Origin: Albula goreensis
Lineage: Eukaryota; Chordata; Actinopteri; Albuliformes; Albulidae
Length of the DNA: 64,000 bases
Assembly: GCA_022829145.1 (NCBI GenBank)
Contig: CM040752.1
Location: 28,439,086 to 28,503,085, forward strand
Direction of reading: 5' to 3'
Shown piece by piece: positions 50,881-62,558 of the stretch (positions within the stretch are counted from its first letter, which is position 1; each line of letters begins with the position of its first letter). Under the pieces are notes generated by a model. The model searched no databases. It was not told where the DNA came from and saw nothing but the letters and a program-made list of their open reading frames with translations. The position numbers were made by a program, and so were the translations under genes.

Positions 50881-51145
50881 TGTTAGTGCTCGAGCCGTGA
50901 GTTCGAAGTCGCCTGCCGGAAAAACGCAGCCCCGTCCTCCGTGTTCGCGGAATTAATTCTGCCGAAAGACGTGCCGATTGGATCTGGGGAAGTCGCATCT
51001 GTCACTTCTCTGAGAGGGAGCATAATCGAGAAATGCTCAAGCAGACGTCTTCCGGCATCTTCCGCCTGTCACCGCCGCCGGCTCCCTTGGCCGCGCCGAA
51101 CGTAACGGCCCTCCCGTCACCTGTGGGGCCGCCGCCTCTTATTTA
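50881..51145. promoter_or_regulatory. CpG-dense intronic patch (strongest orphan CpG-island candidate)
   Basis: By hand count 29 CpG in about 265 bp, more than expected from base composition alone. The patch includes ctcgagccgtgagttcgaag, accgccgccgg and ccgcgccgaacg. It also holds AT-rich factor-site-like words (ggaattaattctg). No TATA-like element or coding exon was recognised. In an intron tens of kilobases long, such a patch could be a developmental enhancer or alternative promoter. Confidence 0.4.
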
Positions 51146-52589
51146 TGGGCTCCTGTGGGGCGCAGCAGTGAGGGGGCTCCGCCGTCTGCAGGGCCAACCT
51201 GGGGGGGACAGATGTGCCTTTTGGGTGGACGCACAGTCCCACCCCCCCACTCCTTTCCTTCTGCGCCTCTCAGGCAACGGCCCCACTCACAGAACATACT
51301 GGAACTAATAAGTCATTTGCAACACATACAGCTTGGACCCCTCAGCTACACTACGGTGCAAATCTCCTCAGAGCTCTGCAAGAGTGGAAATCACTGCCAT
51401 GCTGCAGGTACATACGCTGCCTCGTATGCCACTGGAGGAAAAGAGACCCAAGAAAAAACACATGTAAAAAAAAAAGAAATTCAATGTGGAAACACGGGTA
51501 ACTGAGGAAATGTGGCGTATATATCGTTGGCACCTGTCACTATGTCAATGTCATGAAATAAAATGCAGAAAAAATAATACAAGATGCTTTTTTTACACAG
51601 ATGTTCAACTGCTCATTGGCATTTAGACATGCCATTTATATGGGTAAGAGACAGAGCTTAAGTTAATTATTATGGAAACATTTGTATTGTCTACAGCTGA
51701 ATAATTTTCAGCCTTGTAAAGCAATCTTTTATGAAAGCACTCAGGTGAGAGTATTCCTTGTGAGTGAAATATAATTCCAGCTTCTCACTTTCAGACAGGA
51801 ATTGTCTAAGATTGCATTATGTCTAACTTGTGCAATTTAACACTACATAAGAGATGTTTACTTTTGATATGAGCTGTAATCCTCAAATTCACAGGTGCTT
51901 ACAATTCTCTATGTTTAGATTTTGCTTCTGTCATGGGGAGGAGATTATTACAGGAATTGCATTTGAATTTGAACGGTTGACTGGGTTTCTTAAATATGGC
52001 AGCCATCATATCCTCACATAGGATCATGGGACAATCATACGTCCTACGCTTGTGCAGCTTTCTCACTTTACCAGTCATTGGAATCATGTTTTAGGTCCAT
52101 GTTGGACAGGTCTCCATGGAAGCTGCTGTTGCCCTTCACCAGATACTCTAAATGTTGTATTCAGCTTGCCACCCCTGAAATCAACCTAGGCTTTATATTC
52201 AACCAATCAGGAATGAGGCTTTTGAGTCTGAAGGCACAGTTCCTAGCCTGTTTCCACCACGCTGCGCCATGATGTCCCATGGTTCATTTCCAGAGTAAAA
52301 CCCAAACACAGCTGTGCTCAAGGGTTGAAATGAATACCTGATGGCTGTTAGCCTCCGTCAGCCTCCATGCATGACTGTGGCACTCAAGTCAGACAGAAGG
52401 CATTGGTTTCTGCACTGGTACCCTGCTACATGCTGACAGTGTGGTGTTATTAGATTACAGAACGCTGAGTGAAGACCTGCCTCTCTCAGTAACTGGCAGA
52501 TGTGGGGGGGGTGAAGGGAAGGATAGGTGGGTGGGGTGAAAGGCTTTTCAGCCACTTGACAGAAAAGCAGTCAGCTTACAATCAGCTCG
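51146..52589. other. Intronic sequence, no gene recognised
   Basis: GC-rich to about 51300, then AT-leaning. Short ORFs around 51155-51505 and 51899-52087 have no recognised similarity. Confidence 0.5.
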
Positions 52590-52725
52590 GTGCATGTCAT
52601 TGTTTCCTATTTGCACAAATAAGCTTCATTTCCTGAAGCACCTCGCTCAAGGTCACTGATACGAATCTTATTCTGGACCCGATCCTGCAACCATTTCAGG
52701 GCTTGACCTGTCACACTACCTAATG
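52590..52725 (+). mobile_element. Decayed 3' part of a widespread fish short repeat
   Basis: Reads gaagcacctcgctcaaggtc, acgaatc and tggacccgatcctgcaacc. This parallels the AAGTGCCTTGCTCAAGGG and GGATTCGAACCTGCAACC end of the element at 29.1 kb. The 5' part is not recognisable. Confidence 0.5.
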
Positions 52726-52736
52726 GGTTAAATATG

Positions 52737-52780
52737 AGTGTGTGTGTGTGTGTATGCGTGTGTGTGTGTGTGTGTCTGTC
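52737..52780. repeat. (GT)n microsatellite
   Basis: About 40 bp of GT with two interruptions. Confidence 0.85.
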
Positions 52781-54600
52781 CATGTGTTATAGTTCGACAG
52801 GCCACAACAATAAATCTTCACATATGCAATGAATAATCACACAAGTATAAAAGGGGTATTTTGGGCTTGTCTCTAAAAAACAGAGGGCAATTAAAGCCAA
52901 ACCCTTCACGTAATTATGACTGACTGCCATGGCAGGTCCTTCAGTTTAATTGGGTTTGGGGGTAAACATACAGACACACACTCACATGTGAACAGGGAGA
53001 AAAACTCTTGCATTAAATCGCAGTGTTGACTCTCTCTAATTGAAGTTTGTTTACTCTGTCATAATGGCTTCTTTGGTCTTCAGGAAATAGGATTTACATT
53101 ACTAACAGTCCCTGTCAAGTCCGAGTCAGTGATGTAGCCAATCAGTGATGGTTCCAGAAGCCCTTCTAACATGGCTTTTCAAAGTGGGATTTGCAGTGGT
53201 GCTGGCAGATCATGTGCTTTTGTTTTCTTTTGACCTCTGACAGCTTTATCTTTTGAGCGTTTGTTGTGTTTCATATTGTATGGGGAGTGTAGAAGTGGCC
53301 CTGCTGTTGTCTTTTTTTTAATTTCACAGTAAGTCACCTGTAATGACTATTCATGATGTTTGTGCCAAGCCTCGGCGTACGTTTTTTCTGTTTGTGTCCA
53401 TATGTTGTACTGTTCTGTGGCTGTAAAGAAGATCTTTCAGAGATGAACAGCGTTTCAGGGTAGGGTGTTTCGGAGATGAGCAGGGAGAGGTCAGGAGGCA
53501 GGACTGTGCTTCATTAAGGGTCTTGAAGTCTCATTGGTCAAATGACAGGGGATGAATGGCAGTGCTGTCCTTGTGTCTGTGTGCTTTGGTGAGAATTTCC
53601 CACAAAAGACTCTTATCAGCTGAGATCTGTGTCATCCTTTGGATAGATGACATTGTCGGCTGCCCTTGTCTCTCACACAAGTGCTGGAGAAGAAGCAGGA
53701 CGTGGTGGTTCAGGCTCAGCTGGGCGTGTCATATACATGACGATTCGAAACACTGTTGATGTTTTAGCAGAGAGGCTCTGAGAGCAGGGTGACAAAGTGG
53801 GGCTACAGAAATGTGCTGCAAAACTGTACGGTTCAAACATTCCACGATCCTGTGCTTTCGGTCGTTATATCAATCACTGTCTGATGTGTGAAGCCAAGTT
53901 CCTCCCACCTCTGACAGGCTGCCAGTGTGACTGGTCTCAGGCCCACTTGATATTAGGATAAGAGGGCTCCTGAAAGAGTACAGGGCTGCAGCATTTCACG
54001 TCCCATTTGAATAGACTGGGACTTATTTTTCTTGCTGCAGAAGGGTTGTTTGATTTTGCTGTGAATTGACTGGAAGCTGTCTGTTGGCAGAGGGCACTGC
54101 AGACACTGTGTGCGTGTTCCAGAAGGTTCTCCCAGGGCTGAAGAAAGGGTGCTTCCTCCAGCCAAGGGTTTGTTTATGCAGGAAATGGGTTTTGTTTGAT
54201 CTTTAGGCTGCACGTGCACAAAGGCACTCGTGCACAAATGCCCGCACGAAAACACAGGCGCACACGCATGCACACACAGCTATTCACACAATATGCATAG
54301 ACACAGATGCACACAATTATTGTGCACACACACACGCACACACACAATGATGGTAGTGTTACCACATCCTCATGCTGTTCCCCAGACCAAGTGCCAAAGA
54401 CCTCCAGAATGGCTTCATTTATAGTTATTTCATAGTTGGAAGGGGTTGAAAAGATAAATAGGCAAGACATCCAGTTACGCTTCAAATCCCCGTGTCCAGG
54501 GCAATATTCCTGTGATGTATTCATCTGTCTCGTTGAGTATGCAAAGCTCTCACAGAATACTATTAGCATGGTCTCAGTGGTAGATTTCCTCCTATACAGA
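52781..54600. other. Intronic sequence, no gene recognised
   Basis: Holds a short CA-rich section at about 54255-54346. Otherwise unique-looking. Confidence 0.5.
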
Positions 54601-54619
54601 TTCCTAATCATCACATCGC

Positions 54620-54761
54620 ATGTATCTCTCTCTTTATTTCTGTCTCTTTCAGTCTCTTCCCTTCTCTAATTCTTATTGCTTTTCACTCTACCTCATTTCC
54701 TTTATCTCTCTTCCTCTATCCCCCTTTCTCTCTCTTCATCTCTTTTCCTCCATCTCTCTCT

Positions 54762-54804
<43 letters not shown>
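54620..54804 (+). repeat. Long polypyrimidine tract ending in (CT)n
   Basis: About 185 nt of strongly C/T-biased + strand, ending in about 30 nt of (CT)n and tttctgtgg. Able to form triplex (H-DNA). Because it lies on the transcribed orientation of the gene, it also resembles an oversized splice-acceptor tract, but no coding exon follows. Confidence 0.75.
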
Positions 54805-54805
<1 letters not shown>

Positions 54806-56475
54806 GTGGAGATCTCTTGCCTTCCTAATCCCTCTGGATACAGATAAAAGCTGTGGAAACAGCACCTCTGTTAGTGTTTTTTCTTCTTTAATACAAATTA
54901 ATCCCTGTGATTGATTACAAACTTACACTAGGCTTAGGTGCTTCTTATCTAAGTAAGGCTCTGCCTCTCTCAACTCTCTCTGGTCCAGGTTGCTGAGGAA
55001 GCTGCCATTTTTTAAAGGCATTCTGCAAGGATGCTTTTTCAGGTCCTCTGCTGTAGGCACTATAAGCAACAACATAGAAGACAGTATGCAAAGATATAGC
55101 CACAAGGACCATAGATAGTGAAAGCCTTCCGAGTCGCAGTAATTGTTACCATTGGGCGAATATTTAATGGAGACTTAATATATTCAGGGAAATGACGAAT
55201 GCTGTAAAATTGATGACATTTAATTTTTCTGCATTTATTAAAAGATATGCACCCCTGTAAGGAGTCATGAATCCTGCAAACTGATGAATTTGTTGTGCTG
55301 TACCATGCTGAAGGGTCAGACCAGGGACATATTTAGAAAATGCACTGTAGCAATAAAGTGCATCTGGCAGTGAAGGGAAAAATAAGTTGTTGCATGAGAT
55401 GTGGGAATAATGAGGAGAGAGAGAGGGGAGATAGAGAGAGAGGAGGGGAGAGGGTGGGGGAGAGAATATTTGTCTCTGAAATCCTTGTCTTGTCACACTG
55501 TAGATGGACCCTATGAAATATTCACAACTCCACTGTGTTAACACCTGTTTTGGCTTTATTTGGAGCAATAGTATTGCAAATTTGTAAAGTCACATAAATC
55601 TTTCAGAGCATTCACTGTTCCTTTGGGCAGGTAACATGTCACTTATCGATTTATTTTCATGCGTTTGCCCTCCATAAACAAACAGAGAGGACAGGAAGTA
55701 TGCTGCAGAGATAGTGTGTGTTTTGGAGGGAGGTGGGGGGTTGGGAGGGGTAGGCGGGGTTTGGGTGGATTTATGCAACCTGATGCCTAGAATGTAAAAG
55801 CTGGGGCAATGGCTGCTGGGTGCAGCAGTGCATTATGGGTAAAGGGCTAGGGCCATTCATGCATCCTTTGGGGGGGTTGGGGGGTTACTCGGGTTTGTGA
55901 GGATTGTGCCCCTTTCTTCCATTCTGCCCTCTGTACTCCACTCGGTTCTGCCTTTTTCATCCTCTACCCCTCCATTTCTCTCTCTCTGTGCCCTTTGTTA
56001 TGTCTCCCTTTCATCTTCTCTTTTTGAGATAATCAACTTTCTCTATTCTACCTCTTGGTTTTTAACTTACTTTTGCCTTCATATGGTCTCTTCACTTTGT
56101 CTGTCTGTCTGTCTGTGTGTCGCACCGTACCTTTCAGATGTCTTTCTGTCCTTCCCTCCCTCCCTGTCTCTCATCCCTTGCAGTAGCTGTGTGTTTGATC
56201 AATGTTCAGCCCACACGCAGAGTAGCAGGTGGCTAAATAAGAGGTATCGATCAGGCACAGAGCATTTATTCAGGCAGACAGCTGTGCCATTGTGAATTGT
56301 AGATTATTTCCAAATTATTACAGGAGGCAGATGCTTGTCAGGAGTTGCTCTCTGTCAAGGTTAGGGTTGTGGAGTGCAGTCTGTCTCCATTCTCTCTATC
56401 TCTCTTCACTTCCCCTCAAGGTGAAGGAGACAGAAATACTCAAGAGCTTCACTAGCAGGGTGTGTTTGTGCCATT

Positions 56476-56478
<3 letters not shown>
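54805..56478. other. Intronic sequence, no gene recognised
   Basis: A G/A-rich tract lies at about 55413-55465, G-rich patches at 55727-55760 and 55869-55884, and pyrimidine-biased sequence at 55908-56180. Confidence 0.5.
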
Positions 56479-56507
<29 letters not shown>

Positions 56508-56523
56508 CGAGAGAGAGAGAGAC
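56479..56523. repeat. Compound (GT)n(GA)n microsatellite
   Basis: About 16 nt of GT followed by about 30 nt of GA with one GC interruption. Confidence 0.9.
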
Positions 56524-56804
56524 TTAAAAAATCATGGCATTGTAATTCATCAAAATCGCCCTCTTTGCATTTTTAAAACTCCTAATCAAAACCATTCCAT
56601 TCTTCAAGCCAATATCATGGAAGCCAGCGGAACTTTCATCAGCTTGTTGTCAGTTGCTGATTGGTTGCATCTTAAAGAGGATGCAGCACTTTATGAGGTC
56701 AGTCCCTGCAGTCTGATTCCATTATATCACATTTGCAGCATGGAAAAGATCGGTGAGTAATGACACACACAGTAATCCGCATCTACACAGGCACATAAAC
56801 GCAT

Positions 56805-56808
<4 letters not shown>

Positions 56809-56902
<94 letters not shown>

Positions 56903-57022
56903 CATACATACACACATGCACATTCTCTCTCACACAAATGCACATACAGTTTACACACACACTCACTCACATACATACACACATGCATTCTCTCTAGCAC
57001 AAATGCACATACAGTTTACACG

Positions 57023-57065
<43 letters not shown>

Positions 57066-57068
57066 ACA
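56809..57068. repeat. Long (CA)n microsatellite with degenerate second half
   Basis: A nearly pure CA core of about 95 bp (56809-56901), then catg-interrupted CA containing two copies of tctctcacacaaatgcacat/tctctagcacaaatgcacat with acagtttacac (56923-56956 and 56990-57020), then another CA run of about 30 bp. The two copies show a 67-68 bp tandem duplication inside the tract. Confidence 0.9.
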
Positions 57069-59124
57069 GATGTAGCAGGAGACTGCCTCTCTCTCTGATT
57101 GGTGAATATTTCAGGGCAATCAGGGTCTAGCGGGACATAAACCTCAGCGCTGATTGCAGACTGAGAACGGTGGTTAATTATAGTTTGGGGACCAGTGTGT
57201 GTATGAGCATCCTCTAGAGATAGAAACTCTCAGAATCTGCACACACAGGCACTGGGAAAATAAATGAAATTAAGCCTCGAAAATCTCAACAGTCATATAA
57301 CAGGACCTTTATTAGTTAAATACAACATTTAACTGAACAAAATTGTATTTAGTTACTACAGTTTCTTCTCAAGGTCTGTAAACATATGCTTAACATCGAA
57401 CATTATTTGTCCTTATTTTTTGATATGTGGGCCATCTTGTATTTTGGTGGTAGCTGGTGCTGTACATAACAAAATTATCACAGTCAAACAAAACATCCAA
57501 AAGCATTTAACTTTGAAATAGAATGCCATGTTTCCCTTTAAAATGCAAATATTTCTAATCATTAAAACGAATAAACTGGAAAGATGAAAAAAATGTAACT
57601 TGTGTATCTCAGAGTGGGATTAGGATAACTTTTTAAAGCAATTTCAAAGAGACTGACACATCCACAGCTAGGCTGGAGACTGTGGCTGAAGATTTGATGA
57701 AACAGATTTGGCATGTCAGACATTATTTTAATATGAAAAGTTGCACAACTGCGTAGGCTCCATAGCTAACAAATATAGATACTGACCTTTTTCCATTGGT
57801 ATGTAATTCTCTATATTAGCTGACTAGCAATTACCTTTCCCTTTCTTCTCTGAAATGCCAGATATAACAACCTCACGGAGCACATGAAAAGCAATGTTGA
57901 GCTAAGAGGTGTCTTCTGGTACCACATAAATATTAATTAAAGAACTCCATAGAATATTCCAAGTGCATATGTCTTATCATTGGCTTTTTGGTGTGCTAAT
58001 TCATTCAACTGAGAATATATAAACTCAGTTTAATGACCTTTTGAAACCTAAGCTTCATTGGCCTCATTTCTCTTTATTCTATCAGTTGCTAGAAATAAAC
58101 CTTGAATTAATTTTTCTTCAAAGAACTTTTAGTGATGCAGCAATGTTCAGATGTTTCTGGCCTGTTTTTTTTTTTTTTTTTTTACTGAAGTGACTCTGAA
58201 ATTAATCAGTTTCTGCCCCAACCAGTACTATGAGAGTAGATAAGTAATATGTAAGAAGATAATACAGCTCATTTGCTGTTTTTAAGTCTTAAAAACTTTT
58301 TAGAAAGAAAACAAGACATCATCTTTTGTTCATTAATATAGCTGATTCAGCACATGTTTGTTGGTGGTGTTTCTGCTGTTGCTTTTTTTCAGTTATTCTA
58401 CGTGTTGCAACTTTTGCAAGGGACACAATTTTCAGAGACTTGAGGGAGAGACCGCATCGCCATGGTTTCACGCCCCAGAGCTTTCAAAACAATCAAACTC
58501 ACCCACTTTCATTTGCTGTAAATGGCTTGGAAAAATGGTGTGCTCTTCCTATTAAAGCATTGTACTGTCTGTCCTGGTATGACACCCAATTTTAAGATGG
58601 ATGTTCATTTAAATGGGAAGCACGGGGAGATATTTTATTTACTGACCTGTTTAATTGGCATATTTGAAAAGCAGTGTTTTAATGATGGAGCTTGTTCTAT
58701 TTTGAGTACTTGCGTATTTGAGTACTCGTGCATCCCTTGCATCAGCGTCAAAGATTATGATGTCATTTGATAGATTCTGCCAACTGAAGCTTGAAGTTCT
58801 CTTTACCCTTCTTAGCTCACTAAACGTAACAAATAGGGGATGTGCATCCTTTCAGAATTCTGTTCGCTCCATTTCTGACCTGGAAAACTCCATTAGCACA
58901 AAATAATTCAGGTTTGTTTAGTTAGTCCTCTTGCAGTTATTTTTTTTTTTTTGACCTGAATTTATCTTGCTTTCATTTTTTAATTGTACAGTTACACACA
59001 GTTTGCTTGCCGTGCACCTGAGGAGGAATTCCTCTGTAGGCAGACATATACCCTAATATGATGTGGTTTGGGGTTTTTCTGTGTGTGCTTCTTTTACCAA
59101 TGAAGTAGAAAAGCAGCATTCATC
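57069..59124. other. Intronic sequence, no gene recognised
   Basis: AT-rich, unique-looking, with a T run at about 58168-58183 and another at about 58941-58952. Short ORFs at 58326-58906 overlap in several frames and lack motifs. Confidence 0.55.
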
Positions 59125-59345
59125 CCAAGCCCCAATCAAAGGCATTAGTCTGATTGAGGACATGAATCAAAACAGACCTTACATTACCACATACATTTTC
59201 ATTACTCTGTTTTATTAGAGAAAAGGGAATGTGTATCCCTTTGAATGTGCTGTATTCAATCTAAAATAAAAACCACAGGTATTACCTTAAAGACAAAAGT
59301 CCATTTTGATTGAATTGCAATATGTCCTAAAAGGGACTAAATTTA
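59125..59345. mobile_element. Palindromic MITE-like repeat, copy I (full length, diverged)
   Basis: Left end caagccccaatcaaagg, cattagtctg. Right end ccattttgattgaattgcaa, tatgtcctaaaagggacta. The centre contains gtgtatccctttgaatgtg, matching the centre of copy G in inverse. Size about 220 bp. Confidence 0.6.
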
Positions 59346-60514
59346 TTTCATAAGAACACAGCAACAGTTCTGTGGAAGATGTTGTCCCTTTGGAAAGAGT
59401 TCCCAAGAAAGCTCTGGACAGCAGAAGCAGGTAGAAGAGAAAACAAATGCAACACTCCATGAGAACATGTGTCCAAAGTTTTTAACCTTGTTGGGCAGTT
59501 TATCTTCAATTGAACATTGTGTTTTCAAATTTTCTGAAAATTAAGTGGAACAAAACTGTCAAACAAACTAGGAAAGTGACTCATATAAACACATTTTAGC
59601 CGCCCCTGAGCAATTTTTAAGAGGTCAAAAGGCCATCTTTACTGTAATCTCAAACCAATGCAAATGTAACATTAATCTCTTTGTTGCCTATAGGATGAAG
59701 CAGTCTGTCACTGAAGTCATCCTGACATCATAATTCCCCTCTATATAACAGTTTTGATTGGCTAAGATAGACAGTGCTCATCCATTATGAACGCTCTCTT
59801 ATAATCCTGTTTGACATTCAGTCACAGATATCTTAAGGCCTTTGCATAATATAAACTCTGTAATTTTCTTTTTTTTTTTGTATTGCTATTCCTTAATACC
59901 CAACATGGCACTGCACAGGACATCCCAGCACTTTTACCCAAGCTAGTCTCCTGTTCACTGTTGTGTTGTATTGGCCTGGTGAACATATTATTTCTAAAAT
60001 GAATTACATTTTGTGATACATTGCTAAATATTTATAATTATGTATATTATGGTGCTAAAGGTGACCAAGGGCTTCTGACAGTAAGTATGGCATCCTTGAG
60101 ATATGTGGCAGATAGGCTATACCATTATATATAATTTAGGGCTACACCTAAATAGCTTGTCACAGTAGAGCTAGATATGGTTTTCCAATGAGCCCCCTTA
60201 GTGACATGTATACAAGCATATCTGTGCCTTGGTTCAGATGTATCCTCTAAAAGAGGGAGATGTGAGAGAGAGAGCTGAGAGAGAAAGAGCAGGATCGAGA
60301 GAAAGAAGGCAAAGTGAAAAGGATTAATTGTTCACCCAGGAGAGTGAGATTATATCAAATAGATGTTTAAAACCCGTTATAACTAATCCTGTCACTTCCT
60401 GGACCAGAAGAATGTAAAAGTGAGAAATCTCCCTCAGAGCAGTGGCAGCTGGGATTAACTGGGCGGCTGCGCAGAGTATTGTGAGGTGCAGGGGGAAACT
60501 GTGCATGTGTCTAC
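59346..60514. other. Intronic sequence, no gene recognised
   Basis: AT-rich, unique-looking. A GA-rich stretch lies at about 60255-60305. No gene recognised. Confidence 0.5.
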
Positions 60515-60624
60515 CAGTGTGTATGTGTATGTGTGTGTGTATCTGTGTGTTATGTTTCACAGTGAGACTGTGTTCATAATGGGCATACTTTTTGTTTGTG
60601 AGCTGTTATGTGTGCAGTGATTTT

Positions 60625-60626
60625 GT

Positions 60627-60672
<46 letters not shown>

Positions 60673-60695
60673 TCTTTGTGTGTGCGTGTGTGTGG
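60625..60695. repeat. Compound (CT)n(CA)n microsatellite followed by (GT)n
   Basis: A CT run of about 28 nt and a CA run of about 17 nt, then tcttt and a GT-rich run. The CA and GT runs are mutually complementary and could fold into a hairpin. Confidence 0.9.
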
Positions 60696-62484
60696 TCATA
60701 ATGATTACGTTTCCATTATACATACAATTGCCCTGATAAGTGTAGCCTAAATGAGTTTTAGCACAAAACTCCAGCCACCAAATGAAACAACATCCACAAA
60801 TGTTTACATTTTAGAATCAGTCAAACAGCTTTATCATTCTGATTTCATTTGGCCAGAACAGCAGAGACTCAAAACATTCATTTTTCAAATTCAGGTCTTA
60901 TAGCATAACTACATTTCAGGCCTCCATTAGCCTTGACAGTAATCTTTTAAAATGAAATTAATCTTGACAATGAAAATGTGTTTGTTGAATTTAATATTTT
61001 GCCTGACAATTTTACCTGCTGGGAGCAATGGGTAATTGATAATTATTTCATTTCAATTCATTCATGGAAATCCTGCATTTATGAAAGAATCCCACCTCTG
61101 ATTTGTGGTGCCTGGAGCCGCTTGTGCTTTGATTTTCTGTGCAGGTGCTGCATTTTTATATCTGTGTTGGGTTTTTCTGTCCTTACTATTGGCCAGGCAG
61201 GTTCATCTATAAATCAGGCCTGAAATGGCCTTCCAATGACAAGTACATCCATGCTATCTGCAACACACAATTCAGTTTAGTCCGTATGAAGCCCATGCTT
61301 AAAGGCAGATGCTTATGCAATGAATACAGCACGAAAAAAAACAGAAAGGAATAAAAGAGTTCATATCTGGTGAAATTTTTTTTTTACTTGTCAGAAGTTG
61401 GATTGGAGATAGGTGTGGAGTGAAAGGGTTCAGACTGCTGTCATCTCTCAGCCTTTTAGCCATTCTCCTCCCACTCTCTCTTAGCTTATTAGAGCCACTT
61501 AACTTTTCAATCACAATTTAAAATACCCAGCCTTAAGACCTTATTCCATCCCATCTTGGCTCGTGTTGATTGGCGCTTCACCCCTTAGCTTTCCATCAAG
61601 AGATTTCTAGCAGGTATGAAATGATTACAGATGTTTTTTTTTTCCCTTTTCTTTTTTTTTTTTTTTTGAGCTGAGTTTTCTTTTTTGCCTTCCTTCAGTG
61701 GCAGAGTCCATTAGCTGATTTTCTGTTAAAGTTCAAAAGAAATCCAACCAATTCATATCTCATTTCTGAGTTTATTCCTGCTGAGGAAGGATTCACTTCT
61801 TCCACACATTATTGCATCATTGTGAGCCCCGTTGTATTCAGCAGTAATGGTTGTGCACATGTCAGAATGTTAGTTTTCTTTCCCATCGAAATCCATGATA
61901 TGCATTTGAAGTCCTCTAAGCTAATTACGCGATTATGAGCTATCTAACAATGCGTTGTAATAGGTTATTTACATTTGATTTGTTTGCTTGATCATAAATC
62001 ATTGTAAATATATTTAGGGTAGCTGAGAGCTTAATTACAGAGCTCATGGCACAGCACATGAGCACATGGAGTGAGCTCTCGTAATGGACCTAAAGACTGG
62101 CTTGCCCAGGAACGCTAGACTCAACGTTGAGAGAGCTGAAATCAAGTGCAAGTCTCTCTTTTCATTACCTTTCACATCACAGGCAGTGAAAGTCATGAAT
62201 TAACTGCCATACTTAATAGACCCCAACCTCTAAGAGGCCAGCTACCAGTCCAGACCAGCAATAAAGCATTACATTTCCATTCCCATGTTCACCACATAGT
62301 TTGAGCTGTGCTTTGATAGTGCATTTAGAGTCTCCAGCGAGCCGGCACTCCACCTCACTGCTCCTGGGATCATAATGTTAAACATGAAATCAGCCACGTT
62401 TTTGCATGCTTCTTTTAATGTTACATTTGTTTTCACTAAGCCTTACCCTCAGCTTTCTTTCTGCCTCCTGACACTACCGCAATG
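60696..62484. other. Intronic sequence, no gene recognised
   Basis: AT-rich with T-rich tracts at about 61374-61385 and 61637-61669. A homeodomain-site-rich block lies at 61915-62110. Confidence 0.55.
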
Positions 62485-62524
62485 CACACGCACACACACA
62501 CACACACACACGCATGTGCGTGCA

Positions 62525-62557
<33 letters not shown>

Positions 62558-62558
62558 C
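62485..62558. repeat. (CA)n microsatellite
   Basis: Two CA runs split by gcatgtgcgtgc. Apparent His/Thr frames here are artefacts. Confidence 0.9.
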
